64,000 nucleotides of DNA, taken from contig CM056879.1 in NCBI GenBank assembly GCA_029876055.1, positions 2,852,001 to 2,916,000 of the forward strand, read 5' to 3'. Made by a program: the position numbers and the translations under genes. Each line of letters begins with the position of its first letter. Position 1 is the first letter of the stretch. The notes under the pieces are model-generated. The model had not been told where the DNA came from, made no database searches, and saw only the letters and a program-made list of their open reading frames with translations. Of the stretch, positions 11,601 to 23,213 are shown piece after piece. This stretch comes from Madurella fahalii (lineage: Eukaryota > Ascomycota > Sordariomycetes > Sordariales).

Positions 11601-12139
11601 CGCAGGTAAAGAGAAAAGCCCCAAGACAAGGCAAAGACCGCATCCTATAGAAGAACCATGCAACCATGTCATCCCTTCCAATGCGGTCAAGCTCACTACA
11701 CCCTATACCGCCAGCTATTGAATCCCCAATGATCCTTTGTGACCGGGCGTATCTGCCCTCGGAGAACAAGACACAAAGTTCTCAAAATATCTCAAAAGCA
11801 ACATGCCCAAGAAGAAGACCAGCACAACGGAAACACGGCCATAAGCCGTCCACTGCGTCACATCCTCTTCCACTCGTGATATACCTAGTAGAACGCTGAA
11901 TTCGAAACCGGGCAAGGAAACTGAAAGAAAACACGATAGATATCAACCGTCCCTACAGCATCCACCTCTGCTGAATCCGAGTCTCCATTCAAGCCAGCCC
12001 GAAACCCCACATCCACCAGTCCACCCCACGGCATCATGTCAAACAACACAGGAAACGGAGGGGAGAGAGGGGACAGAGGGGAGGGGGGAGAGAAAGGGGT
12101 AGCACGGCGTCTCCGTATCCCATGCCACGACATGCGACA
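8650..12139. other. Gene-poor 3.5-kb interval upstream of AUR1
   Basis: The interval holds the AUR1 promoter at its left and the 3' flank of the CaM-kinase at its right. Scattered short ORFs (under 135 codons) lack recognisable motifs and overlap in several frames. A cluster of CTCGCA-type repeats lies at about 9832-9868, and a GGTACCAAGTACC inverted repeat near 9295. An AT-rich patch at about 10,795-10,840 stands out. I see no transposase, reverse transcriptase or terminal repeats. Confidence 0.5.
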
Positions 12140-13090
12140 TCACCGCCTACCCATAGCCCCGCTCCACAGCCCCTTACTTGTCTCGACCACCTTGTTCACG
12201 TCGCTCCCAGGCCTCAAACTAGCCGGCACAGCATACGCAGGCGGCAGCTGCCCCTGGCCCTGGCCCTGCCCTTGGGTCTGCTGTTGTTGATGGGCGGCGA
12301 CTGGGGAAGAAGAAGAAGCCGGCGCATCGTCCATCCTCACGTCGCCCCCAGCATCCGTCACCTGCGTGCCATAGCCACTATCCCCGCTCTGCAAGCCGCC
12401 GCTTCGGCCGCCGTTCGAAGCCCCCGAATCACCCTTGTGCGGCGCGTCCTGGTTCTGATTATCCTGCCCCTGATCCTGATTCGGCTTATGGTTATCCCTC
12501 CTCGGCTCCTGGCTCCGAAGGCCATTCATGAACCCGCCCGCCTGGCCCTCCCTCAGCTTGTTGATGGCCCTGACCGTGTCGATGGCGGCATGCAGCGTCC
12601 GGCGCGCATTGAAGTTCTTCTTGACGGTCGGCAGCAGGTTCTGGCCCTTGTCGGCGTCGGCGCCGCCCGCCGCGGCGCGCGCCCACCCGGCCACGAATGG
12701 GTGCTGCAGCGCCTCGTGCGCCGTCATGCGCTTGTTGGGGTCGATGGTCAGGCACCGTCGGATAAAGTCCTTTGCGCTGTCCGACACGCCGCGCCAGTAC
12801 TCGAGTGGAGTGAAGCTGTAGTCGGCGTTGAGGATGGCCTGCATCTCCTCAAAGTCCGAGTCCCGGTCGAACGGGGTGTAGCCGCACAGGAGGAAGTAGG
12901 TGATGACGCCCAGCGCCCACAGGTCGACGGGCTTTCCGTGGCCCGTCTTCTTGAAGATCTCGGGCGCCATGTACCCCGGCGTGCCGCACGTCGTGGTCAG
13001 CACGTGGAACTGCTCCTCGTCCATGATGCGGCTGAGGCCAAAGTCGGCAATCAGCAGGTCGGCGTTGTCCTCGGGGGTGCGGAACAGGAG

Positions 13091-13124
<34 letters not shown>

Positions 13125-13561
13125 TGGTCGTGCAGGTAGGCGACGGCCGACAGCGTCGCGCGGATGAGGTCGGCCGCGTCCGACTCGTAGTACGAGCCCT
13201 TGCGGCAGATGCGGTCAAACAGCTCGCCGCCGAGCGCCAGGTCCGTCACCAGGTAGAGGTTGTTCATCGTCTCAAAGTAGTCGACGAGAGTGAGGATGTT
13301 TTGGTGGCCCATCGACACCTTCTTGAGCACGGCAATCTCGTTGCGCACCATGTGCTCCCGTCCCGCCATCAAGCGCTTGTTGATGACCTTGGCAGCATAG
13401 TAGCGGCCCGTGTCGATGTGGACGCACTCCTTGACTACCGAGTATGATCCCGCACCCAACGTCTTCCCGACCTTGTACCGGCAAGGCTGGATCTGCGGTT
13501 GCGGCCGATCGCCGCCTGCGGGGGCTGTATTCATGGCGTTGGCACGGTTCGGATCCCGCAA
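12140..13561 (-). CDS. Calcium/calmodulin-dependent protein kinase (CaMKI type)
   Basis: A 473-aa intronless Ser/Thr kinase. The kinase domain spans about residues 29-290 and begins YKVGKTLGAGSYSVVKE. It has the ATP-binding Lys in AAKVINK, the catalytic loop HRDLKPENL, the DFG motif and the activation loop CGTPGYMAPEIF. Just after the domain, the segment ARRTLHAAIDTVRAINKLRE is basic and amphipathic, as expected for the autoinhibitory and calmodulin-binding helix. The tail (about 120 aa) is Gln/Gly/Ser/Asp-rich with a (GQ)n run and is probably disordered. A second Met nine codons downstream (13534) is a possible start. Such kinases transmit Ca2+ signals in filamentous fungi; the specific paralogue cannot be named from sequence alone. 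Confidence 0.92.
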
Positions 13562-14413
13562 TTGCGGCGGCTCTAATCAGGACGGGCGCAGTTTTCGTGG
13601 CCTCTGTGGACGAAAAAGATCTCTTCTTCTCGGTCGCGTTTCGCTTGCTGCCGACGGGCGGTGACTATCTGGGTGCGCTTGGTTTCGCCCGGGAACGCTG
13701 GTGGGGCGCTGTATCGCCTGGAGCCCCGTCTATCGACTGAATAACGTTATCGCCGTACGACTTTCGTCGCTTCCTAGTGGAGGCTCGAGGAAAGGCAACT
13801 AAAAGCAGCCTTGTGGATTGCAGCAATGGTGTGATCCGCCTGAGGCGGAGGGGTTGGTAAGGGGTCAGCAAGGGTGCTGGGCTTGGTGAGGGGTACGGAT
13901 CCGCAAGGTACGCGGGACCCTATCTAAGGCTCCTTCGTCAAAGGTCGTTAGGGGTGGACACCACGTTGCGCTCGAGAGTGTGTAATGACGACACGACAGC
14001 TGCGAAAGAAATCTCGGTCAATGTTCCTCAGGTCCGTCACGTCTCCTTCCCATCCGTCAGCCGCACAATGTCATTGCATTCAGCTGCCCCTCGCTCCCTA
14101 CGCCAATCACCATCTAACAATAGGGCTCCACCTTCTACTCGGACCCTTGCGGAGTACGCTCTATCTTATCTGGCCTCGTCCAAGAGTGTGTGCATATTGG
14201 ATTGCGCAACTTAGTCCCGACGACCTCCCTCTATTCTAACCGGCAAAAAAAGGTCCGATTGGGCATGCCCACGTCCGAGTCAGATGCCGATGCTCGGCCG
14301 GTCCCTTCCACAAGACACACGACCATGCGAATACGTTTGGAAGCCCGACTCGGGGCTTGGGTATCTTGATATCAGTAGAACAACCCCTACTATACCACAA
14401 ATTTGGTCGTATT
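13562..14413. promoter_or_regulatory. Upstream region of the CaM-kinase and 3' flank of KRE33
   Basis: This 850-bp stretch sits between two minus-strand genes. It should hold the kinase promoter and 5' UTR on the left and KRE33 termination signals on the right. No supported ORF and no clear motif were seen. Confidence 0.5.
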
Positions 14414-17400
14414 TCACTTCCTCTTGTCCCGTTTTGCCTTCTTCGTCTTGGAATGCCCTTTGTCGCCAGCCCCTTCGTCATGCCTATCCGCTTCCACCTC
14501 CGCCTTGCGCTTCGCCTTGGACTTGACACTCACAAGTGGATTTCCCTTGCCGCTCTTTGTCGCTTGCCTGACCCGTTTTTCTGCGTCTTCCCACGCTGCA
14601 TCGTCGCCCTCAATCTCGTACCTATTGGCTCATCGTCAATACGAACCGTCAACTCGATACAGGGTTTGGGTTGCTTACTGATCTAGGGGCAGAGAGTCGA
14701 TTAGCTCCCTCTGCTTCGCCCGTAGTTCGCTCAGCGCCTCGTCTCCTCCCTCCTCCAGCTCATCCTCTAGCCTCGTCTCTAGAGGCACATACTTGTTGTC
14801 CACGACCTCGTCATCGTGCACACCCGATGCATTCTCACGACTGACACCAACCTTGCCGGGATCCGGCAGTTCGGCCGCAATAGCCACCGATACGAGCGAG
14901 CCAAGGTGAGACGTAATCTTGCGCATGATCTTGATGAAGATGGCCAGGAGCTGCGACGACGGGAGCGATAACTCATCCGCGACCGTGTCTACCTCTTTTC
15001 GCTGTAAGCCAATGGCGAGTAGGATGGCCTGTTGCAAGCCGCTGAGCTTAATGCTCGACTTCAGCCGGCCGGTAAAGTAGAGCTGTGCGATGGTCGGGAT
15101 CAGATCCAAGATGACGTGATAGTCGAGGAGTCCATTGGCATACGACTCGAGACGCTTGTGGTCGAACGGCGTCAGAAGCGTGTCGAGTTCCGTCTTATTG
15201 AGTTCGACAGGCTCATTGGACGGATCTAGCCGTGCGCCCGCGTTGGACGACTCCTCGATTGTCAGTGCTAGAATGGACGGGAATTCCCGGAACCTGTACG
15301 AGAGAAGGGACAGGAAGCGCCGATGAAAGTCGTTGGCGAATGCACCGAGCCAACTCGGATCGTTCCCGTCTTGAAGAGGTCGTAGCATCACACACGTATG
15401 CTCTCCCGTGAGGTCGTTCGCCGTCTGTCTCAGATAAACTGGAGCAAACGAGGCGCGCTTCCAAAACTTGTGAAGCGGCTGAGTCAGGCCGTAGCTCACA
15501 CCCATGTAGTCGAGCTTTTCCGGCCCGCGCTCGGCCAGCTTCGCGAACAGAGGTGGCAACTCGTTCATGTCCCGGACCTTGATGTCGTCGAAGAGACTGG
15601 CCTTTGCAAGCTCGGCCTCCGTGACCCTGGTAATACTCCGCTGAACAGAAATGCCTGCATTCTCCGAAAGATCGGCAAACTTGCCCTCGTAATAATCCAC
15701 GAGGAGCTCAAGCGCCTTCGAACCGTACCCCATGGACATGTAGTCGGGATTTGTCGCAATCCGGACCACGCGAGCCCCCGAGAGTGAAGCGAACTCGTCA
15801 TCTTGGAACTGCTGGCTGATGAGCCACGGGATTAGGTCTCCAGCAGGTTGCTGGCCCCTGCTCAAGCTGTTGAGAATGCTCTGCTTGCTGATTTTGCCTT
15901 CCAGAGAGACCTGAATGACGCACAAAGGCTCGGGAAGGCGCCCTTCGACAATGGGCGCAGTGAGAACGAAGAGTTCGTGTGCCGGCGCATCACTCATGAG
16001 CTGCAGGTCGTTCGGTGAGTTCTTGTAGTGGCTGGCAACGTACAAGGCTACCATCTGTTGCAAGAACTTCTCCGAGACGGGGTGGAAGGAGAATAGCGTG
16101 TCACGGTTGACGTGCAGCAGTTCGCATTGCGAAGGATCTGGACATCCTTGTGTGTTGATCTTGGATTTCGGTAATGTCGCATCCAGGCAGAGTAGTGTGT
16201 TGAGCCACTTCTCTACCTTGTCCCCCTGAGCATAACGGATGGGCTCAGAGAGTGTGATCTCTTTGAGCGAGCGCCCGCCAACCGCGCTCGTCTCCTTGGT
16301 CGCCTTTCCGCTGGACCGGTCCACTTCGACCGCGCCGCTGCCATTTGGATTGGCGCCGGCTCTGGACTGCTCTCTCAGCTGTTTTATCAGCTTCAGCGAC
16401 AGCGATCGGCCTGTGCCTTCGTATCCGCTGATTGTGGACGCCATGAAGACCAGGTAAGGGCCCATGAGCTTTTTCACAAGCGGTAAGGGAATAGCCGCTG
16501 CCTCATCGATAACAACAAGTTCAGCCTGACCGAGAACATGGCTGTCTTGTGGCCGGATGTATTGAATGGTTTGCCGATGGTTTCTGTGGATGTTTACCCG
16601 TACAATGGCTTTATTGAAGTCTGGGTTCGTGGATTGGATGATGGAGTAGTCGGCATGGTCCTTGTAGTCGAGCACATCGAAACCCTTGAAGACGAACTCG
16701 AACAGTGTTTTCAAGTTCTCGGGCGATGGTGAAGTGATGAAGATGTTGCTATACCCGTAAGCGACAGCCGCTGCTATCGCAACGCCCATGGCCGCTGATT
16801 TACCACGACCACGTGCTGCCGTCAAAGTGACTGTGTTGCGCAGCGTCTTCTCAGCGATGGCATCAACAAAGGTAAGCAACGCCTTTGCTTGGTCAGTTGT
16901 CCGTGCGAGCTTGACGAGCGACCCGATTGGCTGTGTGTCCTGGAGCGAATCCTTGATTTTTTCCAGCTCTTGCGTCGCAGCGCTCACGGGCTCGTCTTCA
17001 TCTGGTGGTGGCAGCGGCTTGACACCCTTTCCGCCGGAAATTGGGAGAACATTGAGCTCGTCGTCGATAACGAGACAGGATTCGCAGCTACCGAGAGACA
17101 GGATAAAGCGCTCGTTGAACCTGGCAACAACGTCGTCGTGCGCCTCAGTTCTGTAGCGGGAGTGGACATCCATGGAAAGAGTGTACAACTGCTTCAGGCT
17201 GTTCATTCCCTTGAGCAGGAGCACTACTAACCCCCCGCCCTCGACGGTTTCGATGGTCCGAGCAAGGATGTTTGGCGTCATAGCTTCGAAATCTTGTAGG
17301 ATGCACTGCCTGACCGTCAGCTTCCCCCGCTGCTGCTGTAGAATGCCCGCCAGCCAAGACTAACCATGCCATATGTGTTACCTAAGATCTTGTCCGTTTC

Positions 17401-17793
17401 CTTGTAGTAAACATAGCGGATGTCGTGGAGCGAAATGAAGAGCTCGAAAGGGTCCTCGGAGTTGGCCTCGCGTATCCCACGCTTGATTTCCTTCTTGATC
17501 TTGTTTTCACGCTTTTTCCGGTGGCTGGTGAAGCCGAGGAGCTTGTTCTTGTATGCCCAGAGGACTGATTTGTTCTGCTTTACATCCATGCTGGACATGA
17601 TGTAATACAAATGGACAATGGCATCCTTGGAGCGGTCGCCGACCACAACGAAGAAGCTGCGCTTCTTCTCCTGGAGGCCATTGCGGATCAGTGTGGGAAT
17701 GCGCGAGTCCCTGTGTTGGGCGAAAGATTAATCTCTGAATGGAAGGCTGGTGATCCGGGCGGATATGGCTTACACTGTCTTTTGCGTTGCCAT
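14414..17793 (-). CDS. KRE33: RNA cytidine acetyltransferase KRE33/NAT10
   Basis: This nucleolar ATP-dependent enzyme makes N4-acetylcytidine on 18S rRNA and on some tRNAs and is needed for 40S biogenesis (family knowledge). Four exons, 17793-17774, 17710-17365, 17305-14679 and 14621-14414, give 1066 aa, the usual length. The first exon is only 20 nt (MATQKT plus two bases) and joins VDSRIPTLIRNG. Exon 2 covers VVGDRSKDAIVHLYYIMSS. Motifs include a P-loop-like TAARGRGKSAAMG, the helicase-type VVIDEAAAIPLPLV and the GNAT segment RIATNPDYMSMGYGSKALEL. The last exon encodes a Lys-rich tail ending KKAKRDKRK. All three introns have good donors (GTAAGC, GTTAGT, GTAAGC) and keep frame. Confidence 0.95.
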
Positions 17794-18207
17794 TATTACA
17801 GCTGGTGGCAGACCTTCTGACTGAGGACCGTCGCAGCGATAGAGGGGCCCCGAAAATTGCTTCGAAGCTCTCAATTATTTTATTTTGCCGGGCGGTGTGG
17901 GCTGCATTATCCACTGTTTCAATACACACCGCCCGCCCCGACAGGGATCTACGAGGCTGTACAGGTAGGTGCCTTGCCGCCGGATCCTGCAGATTGCTTC
18001 GGTAACAATCGACTGCCGTCAATGCAACGCAGGAAAATAGGTGCGCTGAGAGACAAGACCACTGCCGGGTCCATCTGTTGTCTTTGGCGTGCATTCCTCT
18101 ATCGCAGATATTATGGTCTCCAAAGTACGCACTGGGGAGTCAACTTGACTTTGATTCAGGCTCTGCAGGGTTGCTACAGGGTTTGGACTTATTAAGAAAT
18201 TGGCAGC
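17794..18207. promoter_or_regulatory. KRE33 upstream region
   Basis: The 414 bp between the KRE33 start and the stop codon of the next minus-strand gene must contain the KRE33 promoter. No ORF is supported and I see nothing specific in it. Confidence 0.5.
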
Positions 18208-18894
18208 TTAGTCGAAAGAGCCCTTCCGAGATGACTTCTTTGCACTCTGTTGTTTCTTAAAGTTTATTCTTGCCTCATTGGCACTCCTCTTTCTGCTCAT
18301 TTATTAGACTATGGCGTGGGCATAACGCATTTGAACATGACTTACAGCGCCTCGTACTTCTTTGCCTTGTCCGGGCTGGGTGCGCCGGGCACCGTTCTAC
18401 CATACAGGCGCCTCAGCTCCTCGAAGAGCTTCTGGCGATTCTCGTCTGCATTTGCAGCGCGGCTGCGCTGCGTCTGTGCCTGGATGGTAATGCAGTCGCT
18501 GCGTTTAGAGTAGTACTTTGACTCGCGGACGCCAGCATGCAACAACTTAGGAAGAAAGGACAACAGTTGCGGAACAGGCCATGTGGTCGTCGCCTTAGTT
18601 TCTGTTCTGGTGATGTCAATACAAATAGGCAGCGTAGGGAAACAATGAAACAAACTTATTTACGTGCTGGCCCCCAGGGCCGCTTGACCGTGAAAAGGAG
18701 GTGCTGCCCAGGGGCAGGCTGTTGATTCGGAACGACTCGTGCCATTTCCTAGCCTCAGCTAGCTCGTCTTGATCGAACGAAGCGTCAAATGCCTGGTGCC
18801 TCAGGAACCTCTGGGATGGTACAAAGGAGAATTGGCCCCCCAGCCATCCGTTCGCCGGGCTGAGAGATGGCCGGACGACATGACGTGACCACAT
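18208..18894 (-). CDS. ICT1-like mitochondrial peptide chain release factor (GGQ protein)
   Basis: A small class-I release-factor homologue lacking codon-recognition domains, like human ICT1 or yeast Pth4. Such proteins hydrolyse peptidyl-tRNA on stalled mitochondrial ribosomes. The exons are 18894-18656, 18606-18346 and 18292-18208 (194 aa). The catalytic motif GPGGQHVNK is intact. The intron at 18655-18607 (GTTTGT donor) splits the codon of the Lys that ends it. The third exon encodes a Lys/Arg-rich tail (NFKKQQSAKKSSRKGS), which resembles the rRNA-binding tail of ICT1. The N-terminus (MWSRHVVRPSLSPANG) is basic, fitting a mitochondrial presequence. Missing the last short exon would truncate the protein after KKYEAL at an apparent TAA that is really part of a GTAAGT donor. 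Confidence 0.88.
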
Positions 18895-19633
18895 GATGAG
18901 GTTTGAAGTTGCGCGAGCAGGCTCAATCCAGTCGAACCCGACTCCTCTAACTCAAACGGAACGTTGAGAATGCATCGCTGTCATCTGGTATCTAGACTAG
19001 CCGCTAAACCTGATTGGGTGCATAACCACATCTACGCGTATGGATGTGTTACGTCGTGCTGCCCCGCTGCCCCGCTGCCCCGCTGCCCCGCTGGCCAGTT
19101 TTCTGCAGAGTCAGCGTGTGGAGTTGATCGAGAATTTTCTTGCCTGGCCAGAGCCTTGCATTCTCCGCATCACGCTTGGCCATGCCATCGGCATTTCCAC
19201 ACTCGCTCGTGCAGTCCTCCTTTCGAACCCATGACCTGTTCTTCCTCACTCTCGATCATCTCCGAAAGGCTAACACGGGCCATCTCTCACTCAGTCAAGT
19301 CAAGGCGATATCTGGAACGTGCTTGAACGCCATCAACTTTTCTGTGAAGCAAGCGTCTTCCAATCGGAATATTTATCCTTTTCCCTTGTTCCTCTCCGAA
19401 CAGATTGCCTTGTCTGCCACAAATACTTCCTCGCGCCCAAATCCACTCGGGTCGGTATCAGGCGTCTCACGTCGTCCGGTGCATCCCCTCTTCCTCTTCG
19501 GTCCATGTGACAGTGCGCGCAGCCGGCTACTGAATTGGGGACATAACGTTCAGCTTTCTCTCATCCCAAGCGGACTGTATTTCTCACCGAAAGACCCAGC
19601 AGCTGTTGCAGCGCAATCTGGCCACCACGTCTG
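18895..19633. promoter_or_regulatory. Divergent promoter region ICT1-like / NAB3
   Basis: About 740 bp lie between divergent start codons, with a short GCTGCCCC tandem array inside. There is no supported ORF. If NAB3 starts at the downstream Met at 19811, the region extends accordingly. Confidence 0.5.
19058..19089. repeat. Tandem repeat of GCTGCCCC, four copies
   Basis: Four perfect copies of an 8-bp unit lie in the ICT1-like/NAB3 divergent promoter, followed by a partial copy (GCTGG). Confidence 0.9.
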
Positions 19634-22396
19634 ATGCTGGGGCAATCACGAGAGCTAGTGGCTGCCAGCAGCCTAAGTCCTCTCTCGCCGGCCCCTGTCC
19701 CGGCCCAAAGCACAGCGGTGGTCCCGAAGCTCCAGGACCAAGCGGCTAGTACTGACGAAGCAGCTTCACACCCCGCCACTCCGCCATCTGCACCTCATCA
19801 TCCCGCTGCTATGTCATCAAAACCGGGGCCAGCAGACGTCTCCGACACGATTGTGGTCGGCGGGGATTACCCGGATGAGCCGCACGACGAGAGCGACGAC
19901 AGTATTGACTATGGCGAGGGCGAAGAGGGACAGGAACGGGAGCAGCTCGCACCAGATGCTGCCAACGATGACTATGCCAGAACCTTTGATTCACCAGCAG
20001 ATCGTCAGGATCAAAGTGAGGCTGACGAGGCTCAGCCTGATGTATCAATGGCCACAGAATCCATGAATAGTCCATCTGCGCCTGACCCCTTGACGAGCCA
20101 GTCTCCAGCTGCCGCTGTCCCTCCCTCTGATCCTCCATCGCCTCCTCCCCCGCCGGGCTTGCCCGCCACCAACGGCTCGGCTGAGGGGACTTCCGCACCA
20201 TCTGAGCATGCCAACTGCGAAAGCTCCTCCGAGCCTCTGTCTTCGGATTCGGCGCCGGACGCTGCTCAACCATCCACGGCGTCAGCCACGGCCGGTACCA
20301 AGGAAGATACCTCCACTGCCTCTGCTCCTGCTGCCGCTTCGGCACCTGCGCCGGCAAATGAAGATGATGCCTCTGTTGACATACAGAAGCTGGTAGACGA
20401 CATCACTGCTAGAGGGACCGCTACAGCCTCGCCTTCCAAACCGCCAGCTCAAGCCACCCCAACCACCACTCAAGCCGTTTCGGCTGCCCCAACTCCATCT
20501 TATCCTTCATCTCTTCCTCCAAAGCCTGCTGTTCCCCTGCCCCCAGGAAATCTGCCCGCTATCCCCCAGCCTCACCACTCGTTCCAAACCCGAGGTCCGA
20601 ATGCTTCCGCACATTCAGCGGTGTCGATGAATATTGTCAGCCCCGCTGCACCACACCACGGCACGTACATGTCCGCCGGCGCCCCCGGCGTCGGAAATGA
20701 AGCCGTCTCATCCTTGCCGCCGCCGCCGCCACCAACGTTCGGCGGCCCATCTCATACCCATGCTCACCTGCAGAATGCCCACCACATGCCCATTGCCAGA
20801 GATGCATCCTCCGGAAACTACCATGGCTCATCTATCAAACACCAGTGGGAGGCTTTCCAGGCCGATGAGAAACGCTACACCTCCGAGGCCAAGTGGGAGA
20901 GATTCCCGGAAGGCTCTCGCATTTTCATCGGTAAGCCTACCGTGGACGCCAACCTGCCATCATCTACTTACAAGTCGCTCAGGAAACCTATCCAGCGAGA
21001 GAGTATCCAAACGTGAAGTGTTTGACGTATTCCACAGATTCGGGCGACTAGCGCAGATCTCGCTGAAGAACGCCTATGGCTTTGTACAGTACCACACCGT
21101 CGCCGAGGGACAAGCTGCCATGCAAGGTGCGCAAGGTATTGAACTTGGCGGCCGCAAGATTCGTGAGTTTCTGCTTTCTGCATTTCTTCCCTTGGCGTCT
21201 GACCTAATCATCCGACAGATCTTGAGATCTCGCGCACACAGAAGAAGAAAGAGGATAGGGATCGATCTCCGGACCGCCGAACGCCGCGCGGTGGCCGCGG
21301 GAACGATCGGTACGACAACGGAGATCGCGGCTGGAGACGAGACGACTATCGCCCAGCGCGCTCTCCCTCTCCACGCCGGAATGACGGGCGCGGTAGCCGT
21401 GATGGTCTCTATTCGCGAGACCGTGATTTGAACGGTGCCGGTCATGAGCGCCGCCGATCCCGGTCGCCAGCGCGCTTTATCCGCTACGACAACGAGTCGT
21501 ATAGGCGCAGGAGTCCCAGTCCTCACCGCCGAGCTCCATCTGATGGTGATCGCCTGGATATTCCACGCAGATATGGGCCTGACGTCCCGGACGTCCAAGT
21601 GCTTCTTCTCCAGGAAGTTTCCAGGGACTTTGTCAGCTGGGTCCAGGCAGCTTTCCACAATCGGGGCCTGAAGACAGATGTCATGTACCTCAACCCTCGG
21701 TTCCCGCGAGAGGCTGTGGTGCAGCGTCAAGTTATTGAAGGCGTTCATGCCATTGTTGATCTTGACTATACCGCGCAATCACAGGGCAGAATCCCCATCC
21801 AGGTCTTCATCCGGTCGGGCAGCAGCAGCGTCCGCTTCGAGGTTTACCAGGGGATTGACCCCACAGTGGCGGCGCAACTCGTGCTGAGGGAGAAGTCACC
21901 AGCCGGACCTCATCTCGCTCAATCCCGGCCAGCTTACGCCCCGAGCAACTACGGCCAGTCCTATCCAACCGAGGCACCCCCTGTCGGCTACCCATATTCG
22001 TATTCTCAGCCGGCTGCTCTACCTACGCAATCCCAGCCAGTCGCTCCGACGCCCGATCTTGCCAGCATGGTTGGGCAGCTCGACAATTCGGCATTGCAAG
22101 CACTTCTGGCATCCCTCCAGACTCCGCAGGCAGGCCATGTTCAACCTGGCATGGCGCCCGCGCCCCAAGCCGCTCATATCGACGTGAATGCGCTTCTCGG
22201 CAACCTTAGAAATGCCGCAGCGGCACAAGCTCTGCCGGCGCCGGGCGTGCCTACTTACGGGGCCGCTCCCGCTTATGCTTCGCCTATGGGTGGCACTATT
22301 CCCAGTGGCCATAGTGGCGTTGCTGGTCTTGGCGGAGGGGATACTGCACAGCAGGTTCAAACGATTATTGATCAGCTGAAGCGGGCAGCGCAGTAG
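19634..22396 (+). CDS. NAB3: Nuclear polyadenylated RNA-binding protein NAB3-like
   Basis: NAB3 is the RRM subunit of the Nrd1-Nab3-Sen1 complex, which terminates non-coding RNA transcription in yeasts. The exons are 19634-20930, 20983-21162 and 21219-22396 (884 aa); starting at MSSKPGPADVSD (19811) gives 825 aa and is at least as likely. The N-terminal 400 residues are acidic then Pro/Ala/Ser-rich. A single RRM crosses all three exons: SRIFIG, NLSSERVSKREVFDVF, AYGFVQYH. It is followed by an Arg/Asp/Ser linker and a second folded block (VPDVQVLLLQEVSRDFVSWV to VIEGVHAIVDLD) resembling the anticodon-binding-like domain of fungal Nab3. The C-terminal end, HIDVNALLGNL to VQTIIDQLKRAAQ, looks like a helical self-association segment. 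Both introns keep frame. Confidence 0.85.
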
Positions 22397-23067
22397 AAGC
22401 TCGCCTATGTTTCAGCGATGCAGACTGTAAGCTTTCGGGCTTGACAGCGCATAAGATTCACAGCATCCCGGGTAATTCCTGCTCAAGCACACCGTATCCA
22501 CGAATATCTACCATACGGATCCGATTCGTTTGTCAGATTACGAAAACCCATCTATCGATGATGTTTTCAAACTTCGCTACCTCACGAGCGTCTACCGTGC
22601 CAGTTCGGAGATAAAGAAAGGGAGCAGTCGTACTTTTCTATCGGAGGCGACGAAGGACTATCCAGACGACCACTAGGTAGTCCAAACGGAATTGGGAAGG
22701 ATGACAAGTCTCACCATGAGTTGGCATGGTAGGGAGGGATTGTGCTACCGCCGGGGAAAGCACAACGGAATGGGTGACTTGGCAGAAGGCCATTATCTCG
22801 TAGCCAAATTGCAGGTACACGGGACCAACTTATTCGTATGGGTGATAAAACGGGCTGCCAAGAAATGGATGCAACGCGAGGTTGGCTAGGGACGCCTTCG
22901 ACGGTTGATTCTCGCTCATTCAACTAGTTGAGCATATTTGTACTCGACCCAAAAGCATATTCTAGATTACAAGGCCCCAAGAACTCGGCAATGCATTCGA
23001 ATACCAAATTCTATTTATCCCCCAGAACTGTGAAGACTCTGCTATGGGGAGTGGATCCCCCGTGTCT

Positions 23068-23086
23068 CATGAGCCCCTGGCTCATG
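23068..23086. repeat. Perfect 8-bp inverted repeat with 3-nt loop
   Basis: CATGAGCC and GGCTCATG flank a CCT loop. A second hairpin (GGGGA/TCCCC, 5-nt loop) lies just left at 23046-23060. Both sit in the 3' flank shared by two convergent genes, so they could form in either transcript. Confidence 0.85.
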
Positions 23087-23113
23087 TCTTCTAAACGAAC
23101 CATCACTCGTCTA

Positions 23114-23157
23114 TGGTACACTGGCTCACTGGTACATGGTACAAGAATCATGGTACA
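23114..23157. repeat. Four TGGTACA copies in 44 bp
   Basis: Copies lie at 23114-23120, 23130-23136, 23137-23143 and 23151-23157. The core GGTACA/TGTACC is near-palindromic. Function is unknown. Confidence 0.85.
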
Positions 23158-23213
23158 TGCTGCTGCTGCTACTGCCGCCCCCAACGTGCGTCCCATCAGC
23201 AATCAAACAACCC

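Larger units (their letters stand above)
22397..23213. other. Convergent 3' region NAB3 / LETM1-like, with hairpins
   Basis: This 817-bp convergent interval has no supported ORF. It holds two adjacent inverted repeats at 23046-23086 and four TGGTACA copies at 23114-23157, close to the 3' end of the minus-strand gene. Confidence 0.6.

Noticed and set aside
12122..13447. 441-codon open frame on the plus strand opposite the CaM-kinase
   Set aside because: It lies entirely antisense to a clear kinase gene, is Arg/Val/Ala-rich and has no motif; it is a GC-bias shadow.
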